DNA from: Daucus carota subsp. sativus
Lineage: Eukaryota; Streptophyta; Magnoliopsida; Apiales; Apiaceae
NCBI RefSeq assembly: GCF_001625215.2
Contig: NC_030381.2
Coordinates: forward strand, 5,419,131-5,483,130
DNA length: 64,000 bases
Direction: 5' to 3'
The position numbers were made by a program, and so were the translations under genes. Under the pieces are notes generated by a model that was not told the origin of the DNA, did not search any database, and saw only the letters and a program-made list of their open reading frames with translations. Below, piece after piece: positions 1-13,120 of this stretch (positions are counted from its first letter, which is position 1; each line of letters begins with the position of its first letter).

Positions 1-199
1 AGATAAAAGAACATGGCAACCACATCCATGTTGATAATAATAATGTGCACATAATATACTTGAACTGAAAAAAAAAACAATCCAAACACAAGTACCCACG
101 TAAGCCTATAGTTCCTATGTTGACAGTACTTCTTTGCGGTTTTTTAAAACTTTAATCCCCATTTAGTCCCCAATCCCCATCTCTCGAGTTCTTTTCTTG

Positions 200-2021
200 A
201 CTGGCCATTTTACAGTTCTTGGATTGTGACTCAAACTTACAAAAACAAAGCACATTGACTAAACCTCACCATTTATGTGTTTATACAAGGTTTCTGTGTC
301 TATAATTGATTGATACTGTTCATACTTTGAATATCTCAAATACCCATCTGTCATTTTTCTTGAAAATCTATTGGAGATAACTGGTGGATCAGGTAAAGGG
401 GTTTTCTTTGATTTTATTGTTATTTAGCTTCTGGGTATTGATAAAGTTTGAAGCTTTTTGAGATTTATAATGATTTTGATCTCCCCTGGTGGGGTTTATG
501 TTTGTATCTGCTGTGATTAGGTTGAAAAGAATATTGGGTTTCTTTTTTGGATCTCTCTGGAAATATGTAGTTTATAAATTGTTTTTTAGTGACCTGATTA
601 GACTGTAGTTCAGTGTGCCTGGCTGCATAAAGAAAAGCTCAAGTCATATTTGTGAATGTATATTGTGGAGTGTTTTTTTTTTTTGGACCAAGTTGTGGAG
701 TTCATTTTTCTTATATTGATGTTTGTAGCTTGTTTGGTTATATTTTTGTGTGTTATTGATCATAGTGAAATATGTGTTAGATGTGTGATATATATTTTAT
801 TGATTCTGTGACAATTTATTTGGAGGTGTTTTTTGCTGCATATTTAAGTATAAAACTGATTTTGAATATGTGAAGATGTAGATGATTAATGATGTGAAGA
901 AATTGTAATGCTGATCCACATAGGTGATGAAATCACATTATGAATTGTTTATTGTTTCGACTGTCTGTTATTTGCTTAGAAGATCTGACAACCATATTCT
1001 TCTTGTGATGAACATGACATCTATTGCCGACTGAGTTCTTCTCCTAACCTATTTAACAACAATAGCACATATATAGAACCAACACCTAGCAGGCTTCTCT
1101 GGCTTTAACAATTCATAAGGATCATTAATATACTGCCAGAACACCTTTGAATTTGATCAGTTGGTTAATTGGGTACTATTAGGGAAGATGGAATCATACC
1201 TTGCTCATAGTGTGGCATCATGATAAGGGTGGTACTTGGCTGACCTTTCTGGATTTTCCAAGTAACTTGTCTTAGAGATGATCTCTTATCTCCCATATCC
1301 GTCTACATCAAGGACAAATTTCATATAATAGTCTGGTCATTTAGTAACACTTCTATAGTCCTATCCATTGTAGTAATTGTCTGTTGTGGAGACACTTCCA
1401 TCTGCAGTACCTGTGCTTCAAAGAAAACTAGTTTAAGAGCTTTTAAATTTAATTTAATGCAGTTGATTGAAATTGACGGTTTTCCACCAGGTCAATGATC
1501 AAGAATAAGTTTGATATGCCGTATATATATGCAGACAGAGTTATAGATTGTTTGTCTTCAATTCTGTTTCGATGTTCTTGTACAGTTCATGGAAAAAATA
1601 TTAGCCATGTTGATTAGGCACCAACATTACTTTGTTCAGCCGCTACTGTGGTCACTCAAATCCCAAGGATTATCAATGTTAATTGTCGTACCTTAAGTAA
1701 GAAGAGTAAAGGAATGAATGCAACACAGGAAACATTGTGTCATCCTGATAGGCAGTCGAGAGTTATCATTTAAGCATATCCAAATTTACACAATGTGCAC
1801 AGGGTGCACTTGCTAAAATGATGTTTGATGAATCAAGTTTGTTAGCACTTGTTCACTTTTTTATGAATATAAGTTTCTGTGAACAACTTTATCTACTCAA
1901 TTATGTATTCTCATTTTTCATCCTGCAGGATGCTGGGTGGATAATGCTCAAATGGTTGATGTTATCACCATTTCCTTGAGAAGCAGCTTTATTATCTGTA
2001 TGGTCTAATCAGTACGTCTAA
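200..2021 (+). other. 5' leader of the TLC-domain gene with leader intron
   Basis: Proposed untranslated exon ending at 392 with a good donor (CAG before gtaaag), an intron 393-1928, and an acceptor at tcctgcag so that exon 2 begins at 1929 and carries the start codon at 2022. Two very short upstream reading frames (ATG at 1930 and 1944) precede the start. The exact transcription start is not visible; the exon boundaries are inferred from splice consensus only. The first 200 bases of the window show no other gene. Confidence 0.5.
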
Positions 2022-5000
2022 ATGGCAGTCTCTAAAAGGACGTCGATGAAGTTCAAATCTGTTAAAAATCAGGCCGGTGTTCTGGTCAACAGCTACTTAC
2101 TTTCGGATCCATTTATATTGTACACTTCTGTCCTTAGTGGCGTATTCATGAGCAAAATGGCAAGTTCAAATCCTGCTGTCTATAATACATTTAATTTCTC
2201 TTTTTTGGCCTAGATAAAAGCCAGTTCATGTAATTTTGAGTTATGACAGATGTCACTTTTCAGTGCTTGAACAGGGGTTTGTATTTTCACATATGTGCTT
2301 GTGTTGTCAATGTATAATATTGGTTGTACAGGCGTAGTTATACGTTGCCAATCTCACTTTCTACCAAATTTGTGAACAAAGTTATCTCTCTGTCATATTA
2401 TTCAATTTATAATTTATACTCTTGCAGGTCTATGATTTGTCTCACCTGGTCAGCACTTCTTACTTCAGGACATATGCTGGCCTTACCAAAATCCAGCGCA
2501 TCGAGTGGAATAACCGGTGAGCTGAATATTATGTTTTTTTCTTATTCCACTAAACCTAACAATATTATGTTTTTTTCTTATTCCACTAAACCTTACTGAT
2601 AATGTTATTCATCAATTGATTTTTATTTTGTTTTTTGTAATATTTTCATAACTCTACCCTTCTGCAATTACTCTCAAGTCTCACCCAATAAGTTTGGCGT
2701 AGATTTATGGTTATGGTTGTTTGCTTTTTGTGGTTTTCTTCTCATAATATAGGCATGAAATTTTGCAGGGGCATGTCTACCGTCCATGCTATATTTATTG
2801 CAATGATGTCTCTGTATTTTGTGTTCTGGTCAGATCTATATTCTGACCACTATCTCGCTGGAACCATCACCTTCCGAAGTTCACCACTCTCGTCTTTTGC
2901 ATTAGGCGTAAGTATTTTCTTTTTGGTCTTTTGTTTAGTTTCATATGATCTTTGTTCGAATTTCTTTACTTTTTCACTATATTTGATATAGATATAACAA
3001 TACATTCTTAAAAAACCTCAGACATTATTAGTATCTTATTTATAAGTGATGAGAGCAAGGAATTGATGACCCGTCACTTTATTTTATTGATTTTAGACTA
3101 CTAGACAGTCAGTGGAGTAATCCACCAACAAGAGGTGCATATGTAGTTATGTACAATGCGTGTGATTGTGTTTATTCAATATTGAGTGTACCTGGATTTA
3201 ATAGTGTGATTATGTTAAGCATTAATCATAAAACCATAGATATCAAACAAAGTTAATTCAGATGGGCTCTTAAAGCCAATATTTTAAGTAGGGATCTCTG
3301 AATTCTAAACACTTCATGACTTGACTTGGCTATTTGCAGTACTAATTGATAACATTTGATGGCTCGTGTACCTTCAGTTTTTCTAGCAGTCAAGCCCCTT
3401 GGGGGAGGGAGGGGTGTTGTTGCTGGGATTTGCATTACTGAATCACTGATTGATAATATTTGGTAGCTTGCAAACCCTAATTTTTTCTATTTCCCTATTT
3501 CCTTTTGTGAGTGGGAGAGTGCGAGAGAGCATCTACTCTAATCTTGACCAGAGGAGACCGAGTCTGAGATATCCAAATCCTCAATTTAGCCCGGAAATAC
3601 TGAGCTCCTACTATATTTATTGTTCATCATCAGCCTTCTCAATTTTGTATCAATTAGAAGGCACTGTGGTAACCACATGTAATGGAGTGTTTATGCAATC
3701 ATAACAAGAAGATAAAGAAGAAAGTATAATAAATAAGTAATAATCATTTCGACAATAGGAGAATTTAAGCTAAAAAGTCTATTGAGAGAGTAACACAAAT
3801 CCTTAATAAGATATATGAATACTCTTTTACACTAATCCTGGAATGTAACTTTGCAGAGTCACCTTTTATCAAACCAAAGAGCTGATTTTATATCTTATTA
3901 TTCTCTGTACTATTCCCTAATGATTTATTTCAGACAATTAAATATAACAGTCAAGAAGAACAACATTTTTGAATAGGAGAAGCAGACTATCACAACAAGC
4001 TAATACAAATGTAAACAGGACTAATCTTAAAGATATTGCTGAGATTGTATTTTACAGGGATTTACAATTCTTCTCTCTAGGGAACAATTCTTCATCTTGA
4101 TGTTATTGATCGAAATTTGATATATAAAGCTTAAATCCTTCTGACAAAGAGCTCCTTGTTTATTCCTACAACAAACATTAGAATTTATTATATGAAATTC
4201 CAACTTAGTTGCTTTATTTTTCTATGGAGTCTGAATTTCTTGTTTGTTTCTTGATGCTAATTGGTCAATCATTCTAGTGTGCTTGTTTTAGCACAATATA
4301 ATCTGTCAAACGAGAACCCTGTGAGCATTTATGAAAGATGAAACGTAATAACACCATATGGCTACCAATACCATTTATAATTTCAATGCAATCTTAGATT
4401 TTCTCTCAAAGTGGTTTGAAAAAAACGCTTACAAGTCTTACATATGATTTTGGCAGCTTTCTGTTGGCTACTTCATTTCAGACCTCGCAATGATCTGCTG
4501 GCTATATCCTGCTTTGGGTGGAATAGAGTATGTAAGTATATTCAGTAGCCAGTGTCATTTGCTTATAATTTAGATACTGCAGATATGTTGGCATCAACTA
4601 ATGTGTTTTCTTGAAACACATATTATGCATATTAGTTTCTTACACACATCATGCTTGTATCCCTCAGATCTGTTAAGTGCACTTGCTACCTACAATTGAT
4701 AATGAACTTGAAAGCATGCAGAAGATGTATTTTGACCCATGGCATTTAGGTCAAAGCCTCATTGTACAAGTATTAACAATGATTCTGATCATCATCATGA
4801 TGTGGCAAGAGCTTCCTTCACAGTTTACCCCAAAACCAAATACAGTCTGGACCTAAAAAATAGTATTCTTTTATTATTTTTGGTCGCAAAAGGTTGCTCC
4901 AATACTCATTCCATAGAAATCTATGTGGATACCATAGAAAGCATGTATATGACCTTAATATGGAAATGCCAGTGAGATGACGTTGCTGCATTTGCATTCA

Positions 5001-8000
5001 GGTTATTCATCACTCTCTTGCTGGGATTGCTGTAGCGTATTCCTTGTTTACTGGGGAGGGTCAGCTCTACACATTCATGGTCCTCATTTCCGAGGTCACA
5101 ACTCCAGAGATAAACATGAGATGGTATGTTTATGAGTTTTAATAGATTAATTTTTGATTAGATGTGCATTTAAATATATCATATCGTCTCATGCAGGTTC
5201 CTAGATACTGCTGGTTTAAAGAGATCTAATGCATATCTGATAAATGGAGTGGTGATATTTTTTGCTTGGCTGGTGAGTTTGTCTTTCATAGAAGGAAATG
5301 AACAGGCTTAAGCATTTATATATGTATTAAATAATAGTAACAAAGGCAATAGATAAAGTTAGATGCTTCTATATAGGATAGTATAATTGCTCTTAGCACA
5401 CAATGATACATTTTGGCCCCGCAATTCAATCTGAGAAACAGAAATTTAGGGTTCCGGTTTTGAAAATTCTACGCAAAAGTAGATGACATGAAAGTACACA
5501 AACAAATATATTGTTCTGATTGAGTTTTTAGATTGGTAAACAACAAGGAAGTACAAAATAAAACACACACACACACACCAGCACCTACACACACCCACCC
5601 CCCACACACCCACACGGGCCACACCCACACGGGCCACACCCACACCCACCCGCACACACACGCGCCACACACATCCACCCACACGCCCGCACCCGCCCGC
5701 CCGCTAAAATAAAAATTAAATACAAACCAATGCAATTAAGGAGAATGAGAAGGATTGTGGGGCTCGGGGATGGACCTCGAGGTGGGACTAGATAAGGCCT
5801 AGTGGGACCAGGGAGGGGTCATGTTTGGGCTCTTCGGCTAACCAATGCAATTAAGGAGAATGGGTAGGGCTGTGGGGCCCAGGGATGGATCCCGAGGTTG
5901 GCCTAGATGAGGTCTAGTGGGACCGGGGAGGGGTCATATTCAGGCTCTTCGGCTGTCTAGAGCCTGTCTAGGGTCTGTGCAGAGCTTTGTTGAGGTTCCA
6001 GTGGGTCCGGCCTAGATTGAGTGTCGTTAGGGGGTTAGTGATGTCACATAGAGGTTGGATGATGTCATATGCTTAAAAATCCGACGGTATCCAATTGAGA
6101 TTATTTAAAATCTGAATGCTGATGGATTTTTTTGGAGTTCATAAAATGATGGATTTTGAGAGATTGTTCAGTGTATTTTAAGATATTTGAAATCCCACCA
6201 AAATCCATGAGATTTTGAAGCATCGTGCTTAAATCTCAAAAACTCTACATCAACTCTGTGACATTATATCTAGAATCCCCATAAAATCAAAATCAGATAT
6301 AATCCATTAAAATCCATGGACTATCTAAAATCCATTAAAATCCCAGTTGAATACACCCCCCTAAGATTGGTTTTTTTATTGGAGTAGGACTATTTATGTA
6401 AAATTGTAAATATATTAATGTTCATTTATTTACAATTTTGCATGTTGTTTTATTTGAATATGAATTTTAAAATTTGGAGTTGTCCTCTTTTCGGCTAAGC
6501 ATCGAAAGATGTACATTGAATATCACTATGATACATTAATAATTTCTATATTATATATAGTGTGTTTTTTCCCACACAAAGTAGTCTCACACTTTTATTG
6601 AGTATCAATTTTTAATTTGGGTACCTAGTTGCACAAATCCATTAAGTCAAAATATTAAATTATAAAATTTTAATCATAGTCACTTCAAATTATAATTTCA
6701 ATGAACAATATGTAACGTTTAAAATAATCTTACCTTCTAAGTTGATTTATAAAATTATGACTTTCGTGTAAATTTTTTTAAATCATCATATATGTAACAT
6801 TTAAAAGGAAATATGAACAAATATAATTCAAATAACAGTGTGAAATTGAGAGGCCACTGCACAGAGACAAGACAAGACGGTTGTCCTCACAATCTCCTAA
6901 TTCTATATCTTCATTCGTACCCAAGCTTTCCTTTGTGCCCGTCGTTCCATCGTCCCCAAACGTTCCACCGTACTAGGTTCACCCATTGTAACCTTTCTTT
7001 TATCCGATTTCGTACCCCATCTTGAACCAAACCGCGTACCATGTAACATTGTATATAAGCTTTTAAAATATACCAACCCTTGTACGATCCTAGAGGAGTA
7101 CAACACCTTGTAGGTTCAACAAATTTTAGTTAATCATAATTTTGTATTAATATAGCCACCCATATTAGCCGCCACCATTGGAGATGCTCTAAGCTACATG
7201 GTTTTCTGATAAAACTGTCATCATTTCTACAATCCTTTCTTCCTATCAATTAAAGGATTAATTATCATTTATCAGTATAAAATATTTGATGTTTCGATTT
7301 TGTGATGCAGGTAGCAAGAATCTTGTTGTTTGTTTACTTGTTTTACCACGTGTATCTGCATTATGATCAGGTACTTCGCCTTCTGAACAAAATCTATACA
7401 GGTCATCTAGTTGACTTGATGAATATTTGCATTGGACTAGTTGAACTTAGTGTTATGATATATGCTTTTGAAGCATGTGCTTAATATATTTTATAGATTA
7501 AAGAAGTGACCGTACTTGTTCCCATACCTACCTCATTTTGCTTATTGAAATATGAATATAATGTGTTGAATTCGAGCATATATTATTAGTTTTGTGAACA
7601 ATTATAGAAAACTTGAAGGATGTTTTTTCATCATCTCTTTTTTAGACTGTCATTTTCTGGTTACTGTTTCCAGATTTTGCCCTCATCTTTATAAAAATCG
7701 TTACATATTATAGCATTTCTAATGAACTTCCACAAAAGCTCACTTTAATCGTATTAACACAGTAGAGGATAGCCATAGGTTAAATTTAGTTTCCGCTAGG
7801 AAACCTTAAGTATCTCTCTAAGCAGTCTAAAAATTTATTATGCGCCATCTCCTCCCAAAAAAATACAAAAAGAGAGTTCTGTTCTCCAATTCTTTGTGTC
7901 ATTAATCTTGGAAATGCACATGAACATTCGATTTGAGCAATCCGTGAATGGCAGGTCATGCAGATGCACATTGTTGGATACCTTTTGATATTTGTTGTGC

Positions 8001-8083
8001 CATCTGCACTGGGTATCATGAACCTAATGTGGTTTGGGAAGATTATCAAGGGATTGATATCAACTCTGGCGAAGAAAATATAG
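2022..8083 (+). CDS. TLC (TRAM/LAG1/CLN8) domain membrane protein, TLCD4/TMEM56-like
   Basis: Eight coding exons: 2022-2159, 2428-2516, 2769-2907, 4457-4531, 5002-5123, 5197-5272, 7311-7370, 7955-8083. Joined in frame they give about 275 residues, the usual length for this plant family. Several hydrophobic segments are visible (about residues 20-43, 77-99, 123-147, 198-230 and near the C terminus). The TLC hallmarks are a His-His pair at 150-151 and the stretch SEVTTPEINMRW near 177-188. TLC proteins are multi-pass membrane proteins linked to lipid handling or sensing; the biochemical role of this plant branch is not settled. The first coding intron starts with GC instead of GT (see findings). 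The 2 kb intron 5273-7310 carries a microsatellite, a tandem repeat and a MITE. The last exon is followed by a plain 3' region. The family call is firm; function stays general. Confidence 0.88.
5565..5705. repeat. CA/CCCACACAC-rich microsatellite in TLC-gene intron
   Basis: About 140 bp of interrupted CA and CCCACA repeats with GC-rich interruptions, inside the 2 kb intron. The long frames seen on its reverse strand are only translations of the repeat. Confidence 0.9.
5725..5954. repeat. Two tandem copies of a 115 bp unit
   Basis: Units 5725-5839 and 5840-5954 both begin AACCAATGCAATTAAGGAG and end with CTCTTCGGCT. They are GC-richer than the rest of the intron and differ by scattered substitutions. 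Origin unknown. Confidence 0.85.
6085..6362. mobile_element. MITE-like element with imperfect terminal inverted repeats in TLC-gene intron
   Basis: The left end (GGTATCCAATTGAGATT) and the reverse complement of the right end (GGTGTATTCAACTGGGATT) match imperfectly over about 30 bp. The interior is full of short ATTTTAATGGATTTT-like words in both directions. No coding capacity; superfamily not assigned. Confidence 0.55.
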
Positions 8084-9533
8084 AAGTTATCATGACTGAT
8101 CACATTGCTGTCTCCCACTAGTCTCATTTTCAGAGAATTGATCCCGGTAGTCTTATAACGACTAATCACACCGCTCTCCCACTAGTTTCATTCATTGACC
8201 CCGGTAGTCTACTTGTATAAATTAGTAGAAGGAAGATGAGGGCAGCTTATTTTGACAAGATGGAAACGAACTGATGTACATGCTTACATATATACATGGT
8301 CTTCTTGTGCTTTCTGGCTGTTAAAATTTTGGTAATGTAGTCTATAGGAGTTCATCAAACTTGTATTTCCAAATTTTCGAAGCATTTACTCAGAACTTAA
8401 AAGGAGGAATATTGTTACAAGCTCTATCTGCAGCTGAATCATTACTGAGCACCCGTTTTCAACTCTCTAATATGTTATTCAGCATCTTTTATTCTTTGAA
8501 TCTGTTTATGTTATTTAAATTGGGTTAGATTACCTTGTGCATACGTCTGTATTGCACTGGCTTCATGTTCACTTTATCTGTGCAATTTATGCCATGGTCT
8601 GCGGTCGCATGTTTTCGATGTCTTGAAACTTACATGAACACAGGTAGGTATATAATTGTTGAAGATACTTGTAAAATGTTGTGCATAATGGAAGGCATTT
8701 TTCAAATCTTTTAGGGACATTACTACATTTTGCAGAAATTTACCATGTTTTTTTTGTGGAAATTTGCTAGTATGATGAAGGTGTTCATTTGAAACATGCT
8801 TGATGCTTGACACTTCGAAAGCTTGTTGTCAAATATGGAAGTCTGAAACATGCAAGCAAATGTTATCTATGCACCATGGTGGTAGTTCGCATGTCTTTTG
8901 CCTCTTGTAAGAGTCAAACAGTCTTTGTATTACTTGGATGGAAAGAAATTTTAAATTATAAAAATAAATTATGAAGAAATAAGAATTTATGAGACAATAT
9001 TGATTAAATAGAGGACGTCTCACATTTTTATGATGAAAAACTAGAATGAACATTTCTTCCATGTGAGTTAATTTTTTGTTCCAAAAATTTGGAATGGAAT
9101 GATTGAATATAATAAAAAATTTAGACACTTTCTCGGTATTATCCCAAATAGTATAAATTCATTCCATTCCACGCCTCGTATTAAAATTACGTAAACATCC
9201 AAGTGAATGGCATTGCAGCCTGTGAAATACCAAGGCCAAGGGTAACCATATATAACACGAAAACTATCAAACACCTTCACATTGAAAAAAATGGAGGCAG
9301 ATCAAGTGATGAGGGGGCTGCTAAGCTCGTCGCGGTCTAGCCAGCGACTGGTTCATGGTTTTTAAAGTCCATTGTGCGGCACATTGACAAGGGTTTTCGG
9401 ACAAGGGGGTGGGGAAGAGCTGCATAAGCCTGCGGTGTAGGTCCCGCTGCATACAACATAGAGCTCTTTGTGGGGCTTAAAGCCCGCAAGGCTAAAGCTG
9501 AAAAATATTCGTTTGTATAATAAGTTACAAAAT
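8084..9533. other. 3' region of the TLC gene and intergenic sequence
   Basis: The first few hundred bases are probably the 3' untranslated region. A GC-richer patch around 9300-9490 stands out but matches nothing I recognise. Minus-strand frames at 8574-9280 lack any recognisable domain. Confidence 0.4.
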
Positions 9534-10087
9534 GGGTTAATTATCTAATTGGTCACTGAAGTGGATTTAATGTATCAAATTGGTCACTGAACTCAAAACG
9601 GTATCAAGATGGTCACTGAAGTGGCCATAAATATCAAACAAGTACCTTGAAATATAAGTTCAAGCATTAAAAATATTATTTATAAAGTTTTACACATTAT
9701 TTTTGAATGTTACCAAAACCAAGTAAAAGACTATGACTTCTAATATTTATGATAATATATTTAGATTTTATCAAGTTTATTTATTATTTATTTTTAATTA
9801 AAACAAAGAAAATAACTATATAATAAAATATAAATAATAAATAAACTTGATAAAAATATAAATATATTATTTAAATACCAGAAGTCATAACCTTTTAGTT
9901 GGTTGTGATAATATTTAAAAATAATGTGTAAAACTTTATAAATAATATTTTTACTACTTGAACTCATATTTCAAGGTACTTGTTTGATATTTATGGCCAC
10001 TTCAGTGACCATCTTGATACCGTTTTGAGTTCAGTGACCAACTTGATACATTAAGCCCACTTCAGTGACCAACTTGATAATTAACCC
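9534..10087. mobile_element. Foldback Mutator-type MITE, copy A1
   Basis: A 554 bp element whose two halves are long inverted repeats beginning GGGTTAATTATC and ending in its complement. It is bordered by a perfect 10 bp target duplication GTTACAAAAT at 9524-9533 and 10088-10097, a size typical of Mutator-like transposition. No coding capacity. A second copy lies at 55433-55987. Confidence 0.88.
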
Positions 10088-10097
10088 GTTACAAAAT

Positions 10098-11545
10098 TGA
10101 CTTAATGTTTGAAGTAAGTTAGTTTGAGGTATTTTTTTCCAAGTCAGAAATTAGTTTGAGATATCTTTTTGAATGATTTAATTATTTCAGCCTTTTTACA
10201 TAAAAATTACTCATAATTCATAAATTATTTTTTTTATTATTACATTTTTATTAATCCATAAATCATTAACAAATCAAGATTAATATTTTAAACACCCGAC
10301 CTATGACGTTAAATCAAGTTAAATCTTAAACTCAGCCAAACATGCTCTTACGCATACATATAAAGACACATACATCATTTGAATCACATAAACAAAGAGA
10401 CAAGAAGAAGTGCAGGCACCAACTGATGTTCTGAAAGCAATACTTTAAAACTCTACTGGTGCTCATTGTCCAATATCTTAGCATATCATCACACAAACAC
10501 TTTGCATTAAACAATGTATATCAAGTACACTTCATGGGTTCTTTCAAATTAGCTTGCTTGAACATAAATAATTGCTTAGCAAGTGGCTTACTATTAAAAT
10601 GATCAGATATGTAATGCCACTGCAATCATAGGATGAATTTCCAGAAGTAGCAAAGAAGAATCCTTTCTGAGATGTCACACCGACGGCTCAAGAACCGGAA
10701 TTCGAGGGTGCTGCATCATCTCCACATCAGCAATTCAAAGTACTGTAATCAAGTTCCAATGGGGCTTAATCATCCTATTCATCCACACTAATCCTGGTTT
10801 ATTCAATTCATTACAAGGGACACACCACAATTTAATGTAATCATAAGCCACTAACTATGTTTATGAAATATAATATGCAACTTGTCTATTTTGCCAGAAT
10901 ACAGATATTCTAGGCATGTCATTCAAAGGTACATATACTTGAGTAAATTGCATGCACTAGTGAAAAATTTACCAGAAAAAAGATGATAACAGTAGATGTA
11001 ATATTAGGGTCCGGGCACTTGACATACATAAGTTAGTAGCATAGGTTCAACGGAAAAAAAGAAGAAGCGCTGGACAGCCTAATCCTAAGTTTCTGATGTA
11101 TATACAGGGATGTTACAGTATCATTTAGCGGAAAATGTCCCGCGCTTTTTTTCCACTTGATGTATGCTAGTATCATTCGTATATTCTTGGACCGGCTGTC
11201 ATAATATTATATGAATCTGTGTATGATTCCTAACTGTAAATCACATATGCAGTTGCACGTGCATTCATCTTCAAGCCACTTGGTTCCAGAGGGATGTAAC
11301 TTTACATGAGATCAAACATGGGGTCATCCTCTGTACACCTTGCCTAGCGTTAACAAAACTAAATATTTTAAAGCATTCATGCGTGAAATCCGTTTTCCTA
11401 GTATTGTGGTAGGTACATGATCTATCCATTCAAATTGCGCCGCTTGCCAAGGCGCCATCTTTTGCTGCCATTGAAAATCCATGCAGTTAAAAAGGCAGCA
11501 GTGCATCGCTCTCCATGCAACATCTGTTAATCTCAACTAGACCTC
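10098..11545. other. Intergenic region upstream of the aspartic protease
   Basis: AT-rich sequence without a credible gene. 10100-10320 resembles, in reverse complement, sequence near 24950-25140, so it is probably an old repeat. Confidence 0.35.
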
Positions 11546-11616
11546 GTGAACCCTGGTTTAACTGTCTTGTATGCCGCATTGTCTAGGGAACTAGATCATT
11601 TAGCAATACAATTCTC

Positions 11617-11624
11617 TATAAATA
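11617..11624 (+). promoter_or_regulatory. TATA box of the aspartic protease gene
   Basis: TATAAATA about 50 bp before the ATG at 11669, placing the expected transcription start near 11647. It shows that the longer reading frame beginning at 11546 cannot be the translated start, since those codons lie upstream of or over the promoter. Confidence 0.7.
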
Positions 11625-11668
11625 GCAGTCTGGCATTCTTCTCAATAAACCACACAAAGATATTAGCA

Positions 11669-13120
11669 ATGGCATCATCATCAGTACTCTTCTGCATCCT
11701 CACCGCATTTAATCTCTTTTTTCTTACCAATGCATTTTTCACTGCATATCAATCTCAGGCACGAGAGAAAACACCTCATTCACTAATCCTAGGTTTGACT
11801 CGTTCTAGGGCCTTCGATCCTAATCCACAAAAGAATGTAGATTCTGTAAGGAGACCATCAGAGAGCTCAGACATGATGGAGCCACTGAGAGAAGTTAGAG
11901 ATGGATATTTGATATCTCTAAATTTAGGAACACCGCCACAAATCATCCAAGTATATATGGATACTGGGAGTGATCTTACTTGGGTTCCTTGTGGAAACCT
12001 ATCTTTCGATTGCATTGAGTGCGATGACTATAGGAACAATAAGTTAATAGCTGGTTTTTCTCCCTCCTATTCCTCTTCATCCTCTAGAGATTCTTGTGCC
12101 ACTCATTTTTGCATAGATATTCATAGCTCTGATAACTCATATGACTCCTGCACAATGGCCGGTTGCTCCTTAAGTACTCTACTTAAGGGTACCTGCAGTA
12201 GGCCATGCCCTTCATTTGCTTATACATACGGTGGGGGTGTTGTCACTGGTACATTAACTAGAGACACCCTCAGACTCCATGGCAGTGACCAAAGGGTTGC
12301 TCGAGAGATTCAGAGATATTGTTTTGGTTGTGTTGCATCTACTTATCGAGAGCCTATAGGGATTGCAGGATTTGGCAAGGGACCACTTTCTTTCCCTTCA
12401 CAAGTAGGGTTCCTTCAAAAGGGCTTTTCACATTGTTTTCTTGCCTTCGAGTTTGCCAACAACCCAAACATTTCAAGCCCCTTAATCATAGGAGATCTTG
12501 CCATCTCTTCCAAGGACCATTTGCTATTTACCCCAATGTTAAAGAGCCTTATGTACCCTAACTACTATTACATTGGTCTAGAGTCTGTAACAGTGGGAAA
12601 TATAAGTTCAGCAGTTCAAGTTCCCTCAAGCTTGAGAGAATTTGATGATTTAGGTAATGGAGGCATGTTGATTGACTCTGGAACTACTTACACTCACCTA
12701 CCGGAGCCCTTCTATTCACAGCTTCTTTCTGTGCTTCAGTCCGCAATTAGCTACCCTCGGGCCAGTGAAGTAGAAGCACGAAGCAGCTTTGATCTTTGCT
12801 ATAGAGTTCCAAATTCAAGTAACAGCATCACTTTATTAGATGATCTCCCTTTAATCACTTTCCATTTCTTGAACAATGTGAGCGTAGTAATACCTCAAGG
12901 AAATCACTTCTATGCCATGGGAGCTCCAAATAATGGAACAGTAGTGAAATGCTTACTGTTTCAAAGTATGGACGATGGCGATGATGGGCCTGCTGGAATC
13001 TTTGGAAGTTTCCAGCAGCAAAATGTGGAGGTTATCTATGACTTGGAGAAGGAGAGAATCGGATTTCAACCAATGGATTGTGCAACTGCTTCAGCTTTTC
13101 ACGGGCTTCACAAGACCTGA
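11669..13120 (+). CDS. Nepenthesin-like (A1 family) secreted aspartic protease
   Basis: An intronless gene for 483 residues. A hydrophobic N terminus (about residues 4-26) looks like a signal peptide, followed by a propeptide-like stretch. The two catalytic motifs are DTGSDLTWVPC (Asp98) and IDSGTTYTHLP (Asp336). The flap tyrosine is probably Tyr187 in AYTYGGG. Between them lies the cysteine-rich insert typical of plant nepenthesin-like enzymes (many Cys from 108 to 221). The C terminus keeps the GIFGSFQQQNVEVIYD signature of the family. Members hydrolyse peptide bonds at acidic pH in the apoplast or vacuole; similarity is closest to the Arabidopsis At4g16563-type group, as far as I can judge by eye. 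The start at 11669 is chosen because a TATA box lies inside the longer upstream frame and because it places the signal peptide first. Confidence 0.92.
   Translation: MASSSVLFCILTAFNLFFLTNAFFTAYQSQAREKTPHSLILGLTRSRAFDPNPQKNVDSVRRPSESSDMMEPLREVRDGYLISLNLGTPPQIIQVYMDTGSDLTWVPCGNLSFDCIECDDYRNNKLIAGFSPSYSSSSSRDSCATHFCIDIHSSDNSYDSCTMAGCSLSTLLKGTCSRPCPSFAYTYGGGVVTGTLTRDTLRLHGSDQRVAREIQRYCFGCVASTYREPIGIAGFGKGPLSFPSQVGFLQKGFSHCFLAFEFANNPNISSPLIIGDLAISSKDHLLFTPMLKSLMYPNYYYIGLESVTVGNISSAVQVPSSLREFDDLGNGGMLIDSGTTYTHLPEPFYSQLLSVLQSAISYPRASEVEARSSFDLCYRVPNSSNSITLLDDLPLITFHFLNNVSVVIPQGNHFYAMGAPNNGTVVKCLLFQSMDDGDDGPAGIFGSFQQQNVEVIYDLEKERIGFQPMDCATASAFHGLHKT

Noticed and set aside
5446..5735. Two minus-strand frames rich in Val, Trp, Gly and Cys
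   Set aside because: They are translations of the CA-rich microsatellite.
7141..7200. A lone MITE right end (TTGGAGATGCTCTAA)
   Set aside because: No matching left end was found nearby, so no element is called.
11546..11668. A 41-codon N-terminal extension of the aspartic protease
   Set aside because: A TATA box lies within it, and starting at 11669 places the signal peptide at the N terminus.
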